Source: Artocarpus heterophyllus
Taxonomy: Eukaryota; Streptophyta; Magnoliopsida; Rosales; Moraceae
NCBI GenBank assembly: GCA_025403435.1
Contig: CM046353.1
Coordinates: forward strand, 14,556,836 to 14,620,835
Direction: 5' to 3'
Length of the DNA stretch: 64,000 bases
This document shows positions 11,893 through 25,130 of the stretch, piece after piece; the stretch's first letter is position 1, and the number at the start of each line of letters is the position of its first letter. The notes under the pieces were generated by a model. It searched no databases. It was not told where the DNA came from and saw only the letters and a program-made list of their open reading frames with translations. A program made the translations under genes and the position numbers.

Positions 11893-13927
11893 TGTTGGAA
11901 AAACGGTGCGCAGTGAAATTTTAAAAATTTTACATCAGAGTATTTTTCAAAATACAAGTTTGACATGCTATATGCATAAATTAACCAGATCTTACTAACC
12001 TTTGTGTGCCGAAGAACCCTCATAAAAACGTAAAGAGAAGTAACATTCCAGAAGAGCCTCAACCAACTGGTCTTCTTTGCTATTCTCTATCTACGACCGG
12101 AGTGAGTGTGGGCTCACATGTACAGCTCTTCTACTAGGTGACTCTCCTTCCAACCAATCGAGAGAACCCAAAGCAAGTGTTCGTGATTTGTGAACAAAAG
12201 CTGTCAGGGAGTTTTCAGATTCTCACTAGAAGAGTATCACCCTTAATCTCTCAATTGATCTTAGTAACTCTTAAGACTTATTCCCTTTATATAGAGATTG
12301 GTCCTGGGATTAGTCCTTATCAGATTAGGTCTCAAAAACTCGAAACAGAATCAAGTTCGGATTAATATCTGATAAGATCCGCGTAGAAACGTGTGATCTT
12401 ATCCTTCGCTAATCGGTAGGCTGAACCACCTGATCGGCGGGCCGAACAGGCCCCATAGGCAGGTCGAACACGTCCATTGGCAGGCCGAACTGTCGAATAA
12501 AAATCTCGCTAATCATTTATTTTCCACCTGAGATTCCATAGGATAAAGTCTCAGTTTTAATTCAAATAACCTAATAGAGAAGTTTTTTGATCAAAACAAC
12601 TTTATCTAGATAATATCTAAGAAAATAAATCAATTCCCAATAATTCTACAAGTTTATTTTGATCTAATTTATCTAAAATTAAATCAACCGATAAATAGAC
12701 AAGAATTATCCAATCCTTATAATTCAACAAGTTTATATTGAATTAATTTTTATCACAAAATTAATTCAACTGATAAATAGACATGGATTATTTGATTCTT
12801 TCAAACGTCAACCAATCTAATAAATCCAACATAAGTTACCAATAATTGGAAAAGCACACCGTGTCGTTACAGGATGTTGTGAGCTAGCAAAGGGGACCAA
12901 ATGGACCTATATAGTTCAAGCTTCCGATAATTATGAAACCCAATATCCCATATATATATTTTATAATTATCAACTCCAACGCTACACCATTAAAAGCTTG
13001 GAGCTGCACTCTCAAACTACATAGAATTACGAAGCTCATATAGCTAAGTCTCCATGACATATCATAGTATATCGTATCCCCATATGATAATCCATAATCG
13101 GCTTAAGGACAAGTTCTGTATTACCTTCTTGATTATTGTTATCTTACGTTTTATTATCTCACCATCAGAAAACTTACTATCCAATGATAGTATACCATTC
13201 GGTTACACCTATGTATCCAAATGTTTGAGCGCTCCAGTTTTTCAATTACAGGATAATGCGTATAAGAGGATATCATTACTCCTAAAAAGGAGCTATGGAT
13301 TCCATATCTATGAATAACAGGTCTACGCTATCAAGAGTCATGCCTCCAACGTACCGGCATGCATACCACTATTAAGATATAGGTGTCACCCTTTGGTACA
13401 TCAAAAGATACAAGCCAAGACAATGGGCCCACTATTCATTTCAGGATTAAGATACAACACAAATGATTGTCTAAAGTGAATCAATTTGCCGAGACAGAAT
13501 TATTAATCCAAATCAATTCACTTTATGTCCCGATCTAGCACATCGTCACCTATGACAACGTGCCCAATGTTTCTATTCACGGAGTCCACCTCTGATGGTC
13601 AAAACAAACCATCTCTCATAAGGGATATAGACAACATAGCAATTTTTACATGAATAAAGTACCCAACTTTATTCCCTCGATTGTGGATCTTATGATTTAG
13701 ACTATCACCTTAAAAATCATGCCTTTCGAATAATCCGTCCATCATGTGCCCAATTCTTAAGGTTTAGACCGACAGTCTTAGACATTTATTTGCTTAACAT
13801 ACATTCAACAAATTTGAATCTATAGAGGACAAGATTTGGTATATAAATAATAAATAAATTCTTTATTGATAAAAATGTCTCCAAAAACTTATTGCATTTT
13901 CACTCCTTAGGGCATACATGTCTAACA
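11893..13927 (-). repeat. Element A 5' LTR
   Basis: This is 2,035 bp with TG...CA ends. It contains a TATA-like CTATATAAAG near 12285-12295 (minus strand), four GC-rich CGGCAGGCCGAAC-like motifs at 12410-12496, and an AATAAA near its start. It differs from the 3' LTR by many substitutions, so the insertion is not recent. Confidence 0.92.
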
Positions 13928-14894
13928 TATATATCAAATGATTATTTAATAATGATAAATTATTCATTAAATAATCTTATTATTTAATAGATATAAATTA
14001 ATTCATAATTAATTTATTTTAAATGATATTTTATTTAAAATTTCATAATTCTAAATTAATTAATTAAACTAATAATTCCACTTGTCCAATAGTGTTTACA
14101 AGGATGGCAGGGGACGAATAAACCCATAATTTCAAGCTCTAATAAAACTAATATATTAATTAAATTCTTTAACTAATATATTACTATTTTATTAATTTCA
14201 ATGTAACTCTACTAAATACTTGAAATTGCACTCTTGAAATTATAGATATACAATTATTCATTTCTTAAAGTCTTTTATTTAATATAGTCATTACATATAT
14301 GTCAATCATTCATAAATAATTCATAATTAGAGTTAGAAAAAATCTATTAACCTCTCTCATTACTTCTTTATTTTTGAGTGCCATTAATGCAATGAATAAT
14401 AAATTTATGAATTTAATCACAAATTGAGCATTCTTATTATTTGAGCCTTAAATCAATGCTCAAGAAAATTATTTATTAGCTTTTCGTTAGAGAAAAATAG
14501 ATTCCATATTGTAATATTAATATTCCCAGCTACTTATTTCGTTACCCAAAATACAAGAGATATGATTAGATTCTTGAATCTGTATTGAGTAAATTAAGAA
14601 ACATAAATACATGAATATGAGTCTGGTTCAAATTTAAGATTAAGATCATCTTATATATGACCATCCATTGATGTAATTAGAACTTGTTATATTTAACGAA
14701 AATTATCAGCTGTTTATATCACATCATGTCCTAGTCCTACATAATCTTATCATATATAGTGTATTTATTTAATGACTTACTATATTAATGGTTCGGATAA
14801 GACTACTTTATTATTAATGAAAATGACCTGCATTAGTAACATTCAGTTAAAAATTTCATACTTTAATTAAATAATTAATTATATGTTTCTAACA
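13928..14894 (-). repeat. Probable LTR remnant of an older, diverged copia element
   Basis: On the minus strand it starts TGTTAGAAACATATAATTAATT. It then keeps the order of landmarks of the A-family LTR (AAGCTC blocks, GGGACGAATAAACCCAT, ACAAGGATGGCAGGGG) with low similarity. The right edge ends TTCTAACA at 14894. Element A lies at its left edge with a TATAT duplication, so A probably inserted into it. No matching second LTR is in the window. Confidence 0.45.
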
Positions 14895-15174
14895 ATTTTA
14901 ATTGTCATTCTTAAATATTACCTTTTTGTGTATAACACTTATACATAATATTTAAGGTCACATACATAGACGTAAATATTATGAAAAATTCACTCTATTT
15001 TCTTATAAATATGTCTAATACAAAACATCATATGCTTTGAATTCCTCTATTTATAAAATTAAGTTCATTTGTTAATTGCTGTAAATTAAATACAAAACGC
15101 AAGTAAAAGAGGGACCCGAGAAAAATAAAGAGAACGTTTTTTTTTCGTCTCTCCATAATGTGATTAGAAGAGGC

Positions 15175-15205
<31 letters not shown>

Positions 15206-16012
15206 CGTGTACATATATGCCAAAAATTATAAAAACTTTTAGTTAAATTTTTAACGGAATTAAGAAGAGAAAGAAAATAGAAATTGGCAATTTACTAGTT
15301 GTGAAACTGCTTCAATTATGTTTTTACCGTAGACCAATGTGATAAAATGGAGATGTCACCATCATAAGTGATATACACGACTTTTAAAAGTATAAACCAA
15401 CAAATAGCAATAATGTTTCCTTGAGGCATGCATACACACACGCCCTATACAAATTCTGATATTTTCTCAACACGCTCCCTAAACCACACAAATATATAGA
15501 AATATGACTTGTTTTTTCTTTTCTTTTTAAGGATTCATGTCAATATACGTGTATACATACATGATAAGTATCATTCTAGTGGGTGCAGAAAATGACAACG
15601 TTTGGCCTAATTAGTGAACGTCATTACAACCCTGATCGTCTTCCATCCAGCCATTCTTTCACTACTTTCTTTTATTGTGGTTGCTTAATTTCTATTGTTT
15701 TCAAAATCAAGTTTCAGGTTTTTCAGAAAATTAAATAGAAGAAAAATGGAAAATTAACATATGTAAAAAATACTCTATTGATAGAACAGTTCTTAATAGT
15801 CATATTTTCAATGCTAAACTATCATATTCTTTTTTTTTTAAACAAAATCCATTATAATTTTGATATTTAAAAACCGTCTTATACTGAACTCTTCATTCTT
15901 TTCAATAATAATAATAATAGAAAAAATGTTTGTGGACATATATGAACCTTCAAGCCAAAAATATCAAAACAGAATAACAAGAGGTAGACACGCCCAACAG
16001 CTGAAATCCAAC
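14895..16012. other. AT-rich intergenic stretch with an (AT)n microsatellite
   Basis: There is an (AT)n run at about 15174-15200 followed by GCGCGCGTG. Otherwise no gene, repeat partner or RNA was recognised. Confidence 0.6.
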
Positions 16013-16135
16013 CACTACAAAAAACTAGACTTTTAGTCATAGCAATTTTTAGCAAAATTTTTAGTCCTAACAAAATGTTATGACTAATAATTTTGTTAAA
16101 AATTGTTGTGTTTAAAAGTTAAGCTTTTTGTAGTG
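16013..16135. mobile_element. CACTA-type MITE, 123 bp
   Basis: It starts CACTACAAAAAACTAGACTT and ends as the inverse of CACTACAAAAAGCTTAACTT. It is flanked by a 3-bp AAC duplication (16010-16012 and 16136-16138). CACTA-initial inverted repeats with 3-bp duplications define the CACTA/En-Spm superfamily. With no coding capacity it is non-autonomous. Confidence 0.82.
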
Positions 16136-16295
16136 AACACATTGACAATGTATTTTCTAGGCGTATAGTTCTTCGGAGGCCTAACAAAGCGTTTTCAGTG
16201 TCAATACCAAACCCCCCATCCTAGTGTCTACCTCTAAAGAGAATTTCTGCATATAAACAAAAGTGCATAATCCAAGTCTTAAATCTCTATTTTTT

Positions 16296-16574
16296 CATGA
16301 ATGGAAAAATGGGGATCTGGTAGTTCATATTCTCCCATCCCCTTTGGCACATTGGCAATCTCAGGCCCACATAAGAAGCAGTCATGACCTTATACTAGTT
16401 TCTCTCGTTTGGCGACCTAAGGTCCCCTCCCAATGCATCAACAGCCATTGCTAGAGTGAGGCTTTGCGGGAGACTTTGGGACTTGAACCTGGGTAGACGG
16501 AAAAGAGATGTCTAACAATAACATCCTAACCACTAGACCTTTGTTGGTTCTTCTTCTTCACATCCTAACCACAG
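16296..16574 (-). mobile_element. tRNA-derived SINE with 17-bp target duplication
   Basis: On the minus strand a tRNA-like head carries an A-box (TAGTGGTTAGGATG, near 16530) and a B-box (GGTTCAAGTCCC, near 16485). A body and a short A-tail next to the left flank follow. The duplication GTCTTAAATCTCTATTT is perfect at 16276-16292 and 16575-16591. These are the marks of a retroposed RNA polymerase III SINE. The head looks partly duplicated (TGGTTAGGATGT also near 16565). Confidence 0.75.
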
Positions 16575-16591
16575 GTCTTAAATCTCTATTT

Positions 16592-17907
16592 GGTTCTTCT
16601 TCAAGAACTTTTGCCCATAAACCCTTGACTTTTCCTAGTATTTGTCGCAGTCATCCTGCACCCTACAATAATGAACATAATCTTTTCGATTCAATAGTAG
16701 ATATCTTGTACCTACTCCCTCGTGACTATATATACGCACAGATATATTTATCTGGATACCTCACAATTAAGAAAAATCATTTTTGTCTCCGTGAAATTAT
16801 AACCCCTACTCACAAAACTATAGACTCTAGTCTAGTATATAGTGTACTTTTAGATTCAGTCCTATTGTTTTGTTGGTAATGGGTTATAACCCCATGGAGT
16901 TAAATAGAATTACTCTACAAATAAAATAATCTGTACTCAAGTAAAAGAGGTCCAATCAAAACAAAAACAAAGAGGCAAGAGGGTCCAAAGGGCTAAGTTG
17001 AGAGATTTCAAATGAGAACCACATAGATGTAAATATTGGTGAAATTTTTGAAAATTCCTTTGAAATTTTGAAAATTTTGAGGTATTGAAATATCTTTACT
17101 TAATATTGATTTTGAAAAAATATAAAAAAAAAATCAAAAATATCAGTAAATACTAGTAAAAATATTAATATAAAAAAATATGTAGTGTGCATTTTATACA
17201 AAATTTAGGTACATATCGTGGAAATTTGATCAAATTTAGTGATATCGAAAATTACAACATTTAATTAATTTTTTCCTTTTTAAAAAATCGACCAGTGTTT
17301 TATACTTCAATATGAATATTTGTCCTATACACATTAAGAATGCTAACATCAGATGAAGATAATATTTTTATGAGTTTATGATCAATGAGTTTAAGATCCA
17401 ATTATATCAGCTCCTCAAGTGGGGCTCCTCATGCATATTATCCATACAATTAGAACTTTTAAAAAAACCATGATGGTGATAGAATTTTTAATTATCCTTA
17501 TCCAAGCATATCACCACCATCTTAGGGAAACAATTGGAAAAATTCATAATCTCTATCAATGAAAATACAGTGGAAAGAAGTCAACAAACCTATATGTGGC
17601 ATATTCATAATTATATTCAACATTATTCAAATAACATGTCATGGCACCAATCTTTTTTAAATTAAGATAGAATCTCAACCATGTTTGAGCCTCAAAGACT
17701 TTCTTTTTGACATTGACATATCTAATATGCATCAAGTTTATTATGTAAGTCATGTTTATTTATGTTTCTTTTTAATATTTATTATATCTTAAAGTATAAG
17801 AGATATAACTGATATAAAATTTTCATCATTTTCTTAGTTTTTGACAAAATTTCCACCAATATTGATATTTTTCTCAAAATTTCTATAAAATTAAACTACC
17901 AATTTCT
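16592..17907. other. AT-rich intergenic stretch
   Basis: The open frame at 16508-16879 overlaps the SINE and has no domain. The segment 17030-17110 (AAATATTGGTGAAATTTTTG) and the inverse of 17820-17875 (AATATTGGTGGAAATTTTG) resemble each other, hinting at a decayed inverted-repeat element of about 850 bp. No gene was recognised. Confidence 0.45.
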
Positions 17908-19300
17908 AGAAATTATTATTTAATTTTAAATTTGTAAGAATTTTGTAATTAAATAATCATTCGGAGAAGATGGATCTGGAAGATGGATGATAACGTTCCA
18001 CAGGTATTCTTGTGTCTCTAATTTTATATTTTTAAATTGTTGAAAATAAGATTGAAAAACTTGATAAAAGTTTATTTTCTGGAAAACGTGAATTCAGCTC
18101 GGTCGGTAGGCCAAACCCTCAGGTTTGGCTAGCTAATGGTTACAGTTCGACAGACTGAACTTCTAGAATCGGTAGGCCATCTGTGGAGCAGAATTCTAAT
18201 GGTTCTGGCGGCAAGCTAGACTTTCAAGTTCGGGAGGCCGATTGGTCATGACCAACAGGCCGAACTGTGAGGTCTGGCAGGCTGAAAGGTCATGACCGGT
18301 AGGTTGATTACACAAATTAGCATGCCGACAGAGAGTTGTAAATTTTCAAAAAAGGTGCTTTTTTTTGCTACAGTTTTGATTTTATTTTTGGGACAATTCT
18401 AAAAAATATTAAATTTGGATATGATCAGAAATATGAAATATTTGATCAATGAGGGATTGAAGACTTGAAGATGGATAACACATGAAGAAGGATATAATTT
18501 GAAGATTCAAGGGTAAAGAATAGATAATATGTTTCAATTTATCTCTTGTAATCTTTATTTTCCTATCTATAGGATGGAACCATAATATTACGGTTATTTA
18601 TTATTATTTTGCTTGTAGCTTTGCGTGATTGCTTTGCTTGACTATATTATAATATGATTTGCCATGTATGTTGATAACATCTCATATAGAATAGGGAGTG
18701 CTACTCATTAAAAATTGTTCATGCATGTCTTTTTTAAAATAAAACCTTGATTTCAAAAGATTGAGTGGGAGAAGATTTTCAAAGAGAGGACCTACGGCCT
18801 CCATCGTTGGTCCATAGGTACTTCATCATGTAGTTTCGACCCCTAGGAAGGGACTTTATATGTATCGGGTTGGATCTCCTAGAGGATAAGGTATTTTAAC
18901 ATGATTTATTGTTGCACACCCCTAGGTGGTGATTATAATTCATGGATAAAATATTGAAATGATGGTTATACACTCATGTTGATTTTATTATTAACCTCTC
19001 CTAGGAGCTCTGTTAATAAAATTAATGGCCAAAGAAACGATTATTAATATATGCTGGATCATACGGGTAGTAGATGGCATATATTAATCAAGAGGGGATT
19101 CGTGTTCCTAATTGTATTTGGCAAGTCTCCCCTAGGCAGTTGTTGAATTTTGAGTTGGGAATTGTTGTTGTAAGGTTGTGATATTTTCAATATTTTGATA
19201 CATAAACACATTGTATGTTTTACATGATTATGTTATCTTACTAAATTATTATGGTATGTTTGCTCATGTTTAGTATATGATTCTTTATTGTAGATTAAAA
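17908..19300 (+). other. Element B leader
   Basis: A non-coding leader homologous to those of A and E. GC-rich palindromes of the CGGTAGGCC/CGGCAGGCTGA type lie at about 18095-18330. CCTAGG occurs at 18842, 18921, 19000 and 19131, matching the four positions in E. A donor-like CAG|GTATTC is at 18001 and an acceptor-like TTTATTGTAG ends at 19293, eight bases before the gag ATG. Confidence 0.7.
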
Positions 19301-20125
19301 ATGTCTAAGAATGCTTTATCATTGATACTTGACAAAAACCAATTAACTGGTGAGAATTTTGATGATTGGAAATGAAACCTAAATATCATCCTGTCCTTTG
19401 AGAAATTAAAATTTGTGCTGACAACTCCGTGTCCTCCTGAGCCTACGAGAGATTCTACTAAGGAGCAAATCTAAGCGTATAATCGTTAGAAAGATACTAA
19501 CGATTAGGCCTGCTGTTATGTTATGGTCAGTATGAATAACGTGCTGCATGGTCAACATGAAGTTTATGAGACTGTGAAGTAGATCTTGGATAATCTTGAA
19601 GACATGTTTGGAGGCTAGGCCTTACAAAACGGCAAGGGGCACTTTGGAAACTTCTGAACTGCAAAAAAAGACTGGGGACATCTATAAAGGAGCATATGAT
19701 GTTGATCATAAGTTACCTCGCTAAGGCTCAAACCAATGGAGTTGACATTGATGCTGAGACACAGATAACTATAGTCTTTGAGACTCTATCTAAGGAGTTT
19801 ATCCCATTTAGAGCTTTATTTAATTTAAGCAATAGATGAGATATGACCTTGATTGAGTTGATGAAGCAGTTACAGGAGTTCAAAAATCTGGTCAGGGAAA
19901 CTTCTGTTGGTGTCGATGCCAACTTGGCAGCTACCTCTGGTTCCAATCCTAACTCTAGGAATGGAAAAAAGCAACAACTAAGAATGGTGAGTCTTCTATT
20001 CCTGCAAACGGCAAGAACAAGAAGAAGAAAAAGAAGAATCCGAAGAAGATCAAGTGCTTTTTTTGTGGGAAGGTCGGGCATATCCAGAAGAATTACAAGG
20101 ACTTTCTTTCCCTGAGGAGGTAGGT
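19301..20125 (+). pseudogene. Element B gag remnant
   Basis: The ATG TCT AAG start is kept. The UBN2-like gag is then interrupted by many stops and shifts. The later part (MTLIELMKQLQEFKNLVRET, AATSGSNPNSRNGKKQ) is still readable, and the zinc-knuckle DNA is near 20055-20100, partly out of frame. Non-functional. Confidence 0.8.
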
Positions 20126-21600
20126 GTGATCTTCTGGTTATTGAAACTTGTTTAGTTGAGGAATCCAATGACACTTAGGTCATAGATTCCAGAGCAACTA
20201 ATCATGTTTGTGTTTCCTTGTAGGAGTTCAAAGAAACAAGAAGTCTACTACATGAAGTTCGAATAAGTGATGGATCCTTAGTGTTGGCTCAAACAGTGGG
20301 AGACATCCATCTTTACTTTGATAATTGTAGGAGTTTAATTTTGTGAGATTGTTTCTATGTTCCTAAACTTAAGAGGAAGTTAATTTATGTAGCTTGTTTA
20401 TTTAAAGACTCCTATGTAATTTCTTTTAATAATAAAGTGGTAATTCGTAAAATCAAATCTTTTATCTGTAATAGATGGATGCAAAATAATCTATATTTTA
20501 TCAAACCTAAGATGGACTTACTGTTAAACACTGAGTTTAATGATAATAACTCTAAAAGACTTAAAACTTCTCACTCTAATAAGACTTATCTTTGGCATTT
20601 GTGACTATGTCATATTAACCTGAATAGGATTCAAAATTTGATAAAGGATGGACCTTTAAGTCACTTAAAGGTGAATTCTATACTATAATGTAAATCTTAT
20701 TTGGAGGGTAAAATGACCAAAAGACCATTTGGGTCTAAGGGTAATAGGGCCAAAGGGGTTCTAAAACTTTGCATAGTGATGTTTGCAATCCAATGAACAT
20801 CCAGGCACAAGGGGTATGGGTATTTTGTCACTTTTATTGATGATGAGTCAAGGTATGGGTATGTGTACCTAATACAACACAAAAGCGAAACTTATGACAA
20901 GTTTAGTGAGTTTCGGGCTGAAGTGGAAAAGCAATTGGATAGACCCATAAAGTCACTTTGATCCAATTGAGGTGGTGAATACCTTTCTAATGAGTTCTTA
21001 GAACACTTAGTAGAGAATGAGATTCTATCTCATTTGACTACGTCGGGCACCCCGCAGCAGAATGGTGTGGTTGAGAGAAGAAATAGGACTTTGTTGGACA
21101 TGGTTAGGTCCATGATGAGTTACTAATCATTGCCTTTATCCTTTTGGGGATATGTACTACAAACTGCATGTTATCTTTTGAACAACGTGCCTTCAAGATC
21201 AGTTCCTAAAACTCATCACGAGTTGTGGATGGAGAAAAGGACATCCTTAAACCATATTCGGATATGAGGATGTTCGGCTCATGTCATGTTTAAGGAAGTG
21301 AATAAGCTGGAAGCATGCTCGAAAGTTTGTGTATTTATAGGATATCCAAAAAGGACTAAAGGGGGTTATTTCTATAACCCAAAGAAAAATAAAGTCGTAG
21401 TTTTGACTAATGCAACATTCTTTGAGGAAAGTTACATGGATGACTTTAAGCCTTAAAGCAAAGTAGTGCTTGAGGAGTTGGTGAGTGATTCAATCACGCC
21501 CGGGGTTCCGAATGAAACCGTTCTAATCAGTGTAGAAAAACCAACTGAACAACAACCTAAAGGGCTCGACATAGTGAGAGGATCGGGCATCAACCTGAGA
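20126..21600 (+). pseudogene. Element B protease and integrase remnant
   Basis: The protease DNA (near 20180, ATTCCAGAGCAACTAATCATG) and the integrase core (near 20700-21120) can be followed by similarity to A and E. The sequence is broken every few dozen codons: for example a stop replaces Arg in the SDRGGEY motif near 20960. Non-functional. Confidence 0.8.
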
Positions 21601-23231
21601 AGTATATGTTCAATGGTGAGACCTTCTTGGCTGAACCGCATGAATATGACAAGGATCCTTACACTTACAAAGAGGCTATTGAGGATATTGATTCGAAACT
21701 CTCGACAAAGGCCATGAACATAAAGATGAAGTCTATAGAGACTAAACGGGTCTGGGAACTTATGGATCTTCTCGAAAGGGTAAAACCCATAGGGTGTAAG
21801 TGGATCTATAAGAGAAAGAGAAAAGTAGATGGAAAAGTCAAAAACTATGAGGCTAGACTGGTAGCTAAGGGATACATGTAAGAGGAATGAATCGATTACG
21901 AGGAAACCTTTTCGCCTGTAGCAATGCTTAAGTCCATCTGCATTCTTTTGTCCATAGTTGCTGCTCTCAACTACGAGATCTAGCAGATAGATGTCAAGAC
22001 AGCTTTTCTAAATGGCTATCTTGATGAGTCCATATAGATGGTATAGCCAAACAGGTTCAAGGCCAAGGTCAAGAGGGTAAGGTTTGTAAGATGCTAAAGT
22101 CAATTTATAGACTTAAGCAGGCTTCCCGTTCTTGAAACACAAGATATAATCAAGTGATCAAGACTTATAGGTTTGCACAAAATGTGGATGAATTATATGT
22201 TTACAAATACATTAAGGTTGGGAAGGTGTTTTTTCTACTGCTCTATGTAGATGATATTCTGCTAATTAGCAATGACATTGGGGCATTGCCATCGGTCAAA
22301 TTATAGTTGACCAAGTAGTTTGACATGAAAGACTTGGGTGAAGCTAATTATGTTCTCGTTATCTAGATTTTGAGATAGGAAGAATAAAATAATAGCTTTA
22401 TCCCAAGCAGGCTACATAGATAAAATTCTCAAAAGGTTTGCAATGTAGATTTCCAAGAAAGGTGGGAAACCATGTAGGTTTGGAATTACTCTTTCTAAGA
22501 AAGATGCTCCTAAGTCTGATAAAGAAAGAGAATACATAAAGAAGGTGCCTTATGCTTCAGCAGTAGGTAGTCTCATGTATGCCATGCTTTGCACACAACC
22601 AGATATTAGTTATGCGGTTGGGATAGTAAGTCGATTTTAGTCAGATCCAAGACTGAACCACTGGGTTGCAATCAAGCATATTTTCAAGTACTTGAGAAGG
22701 ACTCGAGGGTATATGCTTGTGTATTTGAGTAAGGATATAATACCACTAGGACACACTGACTTAGATTTTCAATCCTGTTTGGATTCGAGAAGATCGACTT
22801 TGGGTTTTTTGTTTACTTTGGGCGGTGATGCCATTGTTTAGAGAAGTGTAAAGCAAGATTGCACTTCAGATTCAATGATAGGGGCCGAGTATGTGGCAAC
22901 TAGTGATACTTTGAAAGAAGCAGTGTGGCTCTGCAAGTTCCTTGGGGATTTTGAGGTACTTCCTGGTATGGATAAAACGGTATCGTTGTATTGTAATAAC
23001 ACTACAGCGATAGCTAATGCTAAGGAACCAAGATTTCACAAGAAGAGTGAGCATATTGATCGAAAATATCATGTGATAAAGGACTTCATAGAGGGCGAGC
23101 ATGCTGCTATACACAAAATCGTATCCGAGGACAACTTAGCTGATCCATTCACAAAGACACTAACTGCAAGAGTTTTTGAGAGGCATGTGGAAGCTGTAGG
23201 GATGCAGGATTTGTCATATTTACTCACTTAG
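21601..23231 (+). pseudogene. Element B reverse transcriptase and RNase H remnant
   Basis: Readable blocks are MFNGETFLAEPHEYDKDPYTY (21606 on), [19 protein letters not shown], the YVDDILLISND palm region near 22245, and a 118-codon RNase H stretch at 22875-23231 ending DLSYLLT. Several TAG codons stand where relatives have CAG or TGG. Non-functional. Confidence 0.83.
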
Positions 23232-23245
23232 TGCAAACGGGAGAT

Positions 23246-25130
23246 TGTTAGACATGTATGCCCTAAGGAGTAAAAATATAATATGTTTTTTGAAGACATT
23301 TTTATCAATAAAGAATTTATTTATTATTCATATACCAAATTGATTGTCCTTTTTATGTTTGTATTTGTTGAGTGTATATTAAGCAAACAAAAGTCTAAGA
23401 CTATCAGTCTAAGCTTTTAGAATCAAGCATATTATGAACAGATTATGCAAAAAACATGATTTTAAAGGCGACGGTCTAAATTGTAAGATCTACAATCAAG
23501 GGAATAAAGTTGGGCGCTATATCATGCAAAGATTGTTATGTTGTCCATATCCCTAATGGGAGATGGTTTGTCTTGGCCGTTGAAGGTAGACTCTACGAAT
23601 AGAAACATTGGTGCATTGTCATATGTGACGATGCATTGGATCAGTACATAAAGTGTAATTGATTTGGATTAATAATTCTATCTTAGCAAATCAATTCACT
23701 TTAGACAATCGTATGTGTTGTATCTTAGTCATAAGATAAATAGTGGGCTCGTTGTCTTGACTTATGTCTTTTGATGTACTAAAGGGTGACATCTACAATT
23801 TATGATGGTATGCATACTGGTACGTTGAAGACATAACTCTTGATAGCATATATTTGTTATTCATAGATACGAAATCCATAACTCTTCTTAGGAGTCGATT
23901 ATATCCTCTTATACATATTATCTTATAATTGAAAGATTAAAGCGCTCAATCATTTAGATACATAGTTGTAACCAAATGGTATACTGACTTTGGATGGTAA
24001 GTTTTCCGATGGTGAGATTATGGAACGTAAGAAAAAAATAATCGAGAAGGTAAGATAGAATTTATCCTTAAGCTGATTATGGATTTCTTATAGGAATATG
24101 ATACATTATGATATGTCATGGATACTTAGCTTTTCTGGCTTTGTAATTTTATATAGTTCGAGAGTACAGCTCTAAGCTTTTATTGGAGTAGCGTTAGAGT
24201 TGATAATTATGAAACGTATATTTGGGATATTGGGTTTTATAATTATGGGGAGCTTGAATTGTATAGGTCCATCAGGGCCCTTTTGCTAGCTCATAATAAA
24301 TTCTGTAATGATACGGTGTGCTTTTTCAATAAATTGGTGACTTATGTTAAATTATTATATTAGCTGAAATTTGATAGGATCAGATAATTCATGTCTATTT
24401 ATCGGTTGAATTAATTTTGTGTAAATTAATTTAAGATAAACTTGTTGAATTATTTGGAATATTTATTTTTCTAGAGATTATCTAGATATAGTTTTTTTAA
24501 TCAGATAACTTCTCTATTGGGTTATTTGACTTAAAACTGAGGCTTTATCTAAAGAGTGTCAGGTGAAAAATAAAAGATTCGCAGGGATTATTTATTGTAA
24601 GTTTGACAGGCTGATCTTCGGGTTTGGCCTACCGATGGAGTAAGTTCGGTAGGCCAATCTGCTAGTTCGCCTGCCGATCGAACGATAATTCGATCACGTA
24701 TTTTTACATGATTTTATCATATATTGATCCATATTTAAATTTTTGAGGCCTTATCTGATAAAGACTAACCCCTGAGTCCAAACCTCTATAAATAGGGAGT
24801 AAGACTTCACAGTTATTTAGTTCAGTTGAGAGATCAAGAATGAGCACGCTATTCTATAATATTTCTCAATTAATTGGAAGGAGAGTCACCAGATAAAAGC
24901 TGTACGAGGTGTGCCCACACATACCCTAATCGTGGATATAGAATAGCAAAGAAGATTAGTTGGTTGAGGCTCTTCTAGAATGCCCCTATCTTTACAAATT
25001 TCAAGAGCTCTTCAGTATATAAGGTTAGTAAGCTCTGGTTAATTTATGCATATAGCATGTCAAACTTGTGTTTTACAAAATACTCTGGCATAAAAATTTT
25101 TAGTTTCTGCTGTGTACTAATTTTCCAACA
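23246..25130 (+). repeat. Element B 3' LTR
   Basis: 1,885 bp, TGTTAGACATG to TTCCAACA, preceded by a GGGAGAT polypurine remnant. TATA-like CTCTATAAATAGGG is near 24782 with GC-rich CGGTAGGCC motifs upstream at 24600-24680. The body is shorter and more diverged than in A or E. Confidence 0.88.

Larger units (their letters stand above)
4412..13927 (-). mobile_element. Element A: full-length Ty1/copia LTR retrotransposon
   Basis: A 9.5-kb copia element reading right to left. The LTRs (11893-13927 and 4412-6423) begin TGTTAGACATG and end TTTTCCAACA. The 5-bp target duplication TATAT is perfect (4407-4411 and 13928-13932). A primer site matching initiator tRNA-Met lies inside the 5' LTR and a purine tract precedes the 3' LTR. 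Gene order is gag, protease, integrase, RT, RNase H, which defines copia. The long LTRs and gag type suggest the Angela/TAR group, but lineage is not certain. Nonsense codons, a lost gag ATG and an internal RT deletion show that it is dead. B, D and E belong to the same family. Confidence 0.93.
17908..25130 (+). mobile_element. Element B: 5'-truncated Ty1/copia element, A family
   Basis: Homology to elements A and E starts abruptly in the leader near 17908, so the 5' LTR, primer site and about 270 bases of leader are absent. Leader, gag, protease, integrase, RT, RNase H and the complete 3' LTR (23246-25130) follow in order. It is the most decayed member in the window, with nonsense codons throughout. 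Its right end TTCCAACA joins element C without any gap. Confidence 0.88.

Noticed and set aside
16460..16545. A tRNA gene on the minus strand.
   Set aside because: A and B boxes are present but there is no cloverleaf. The A-tail and 17-bp target duplication show it is a SINE.
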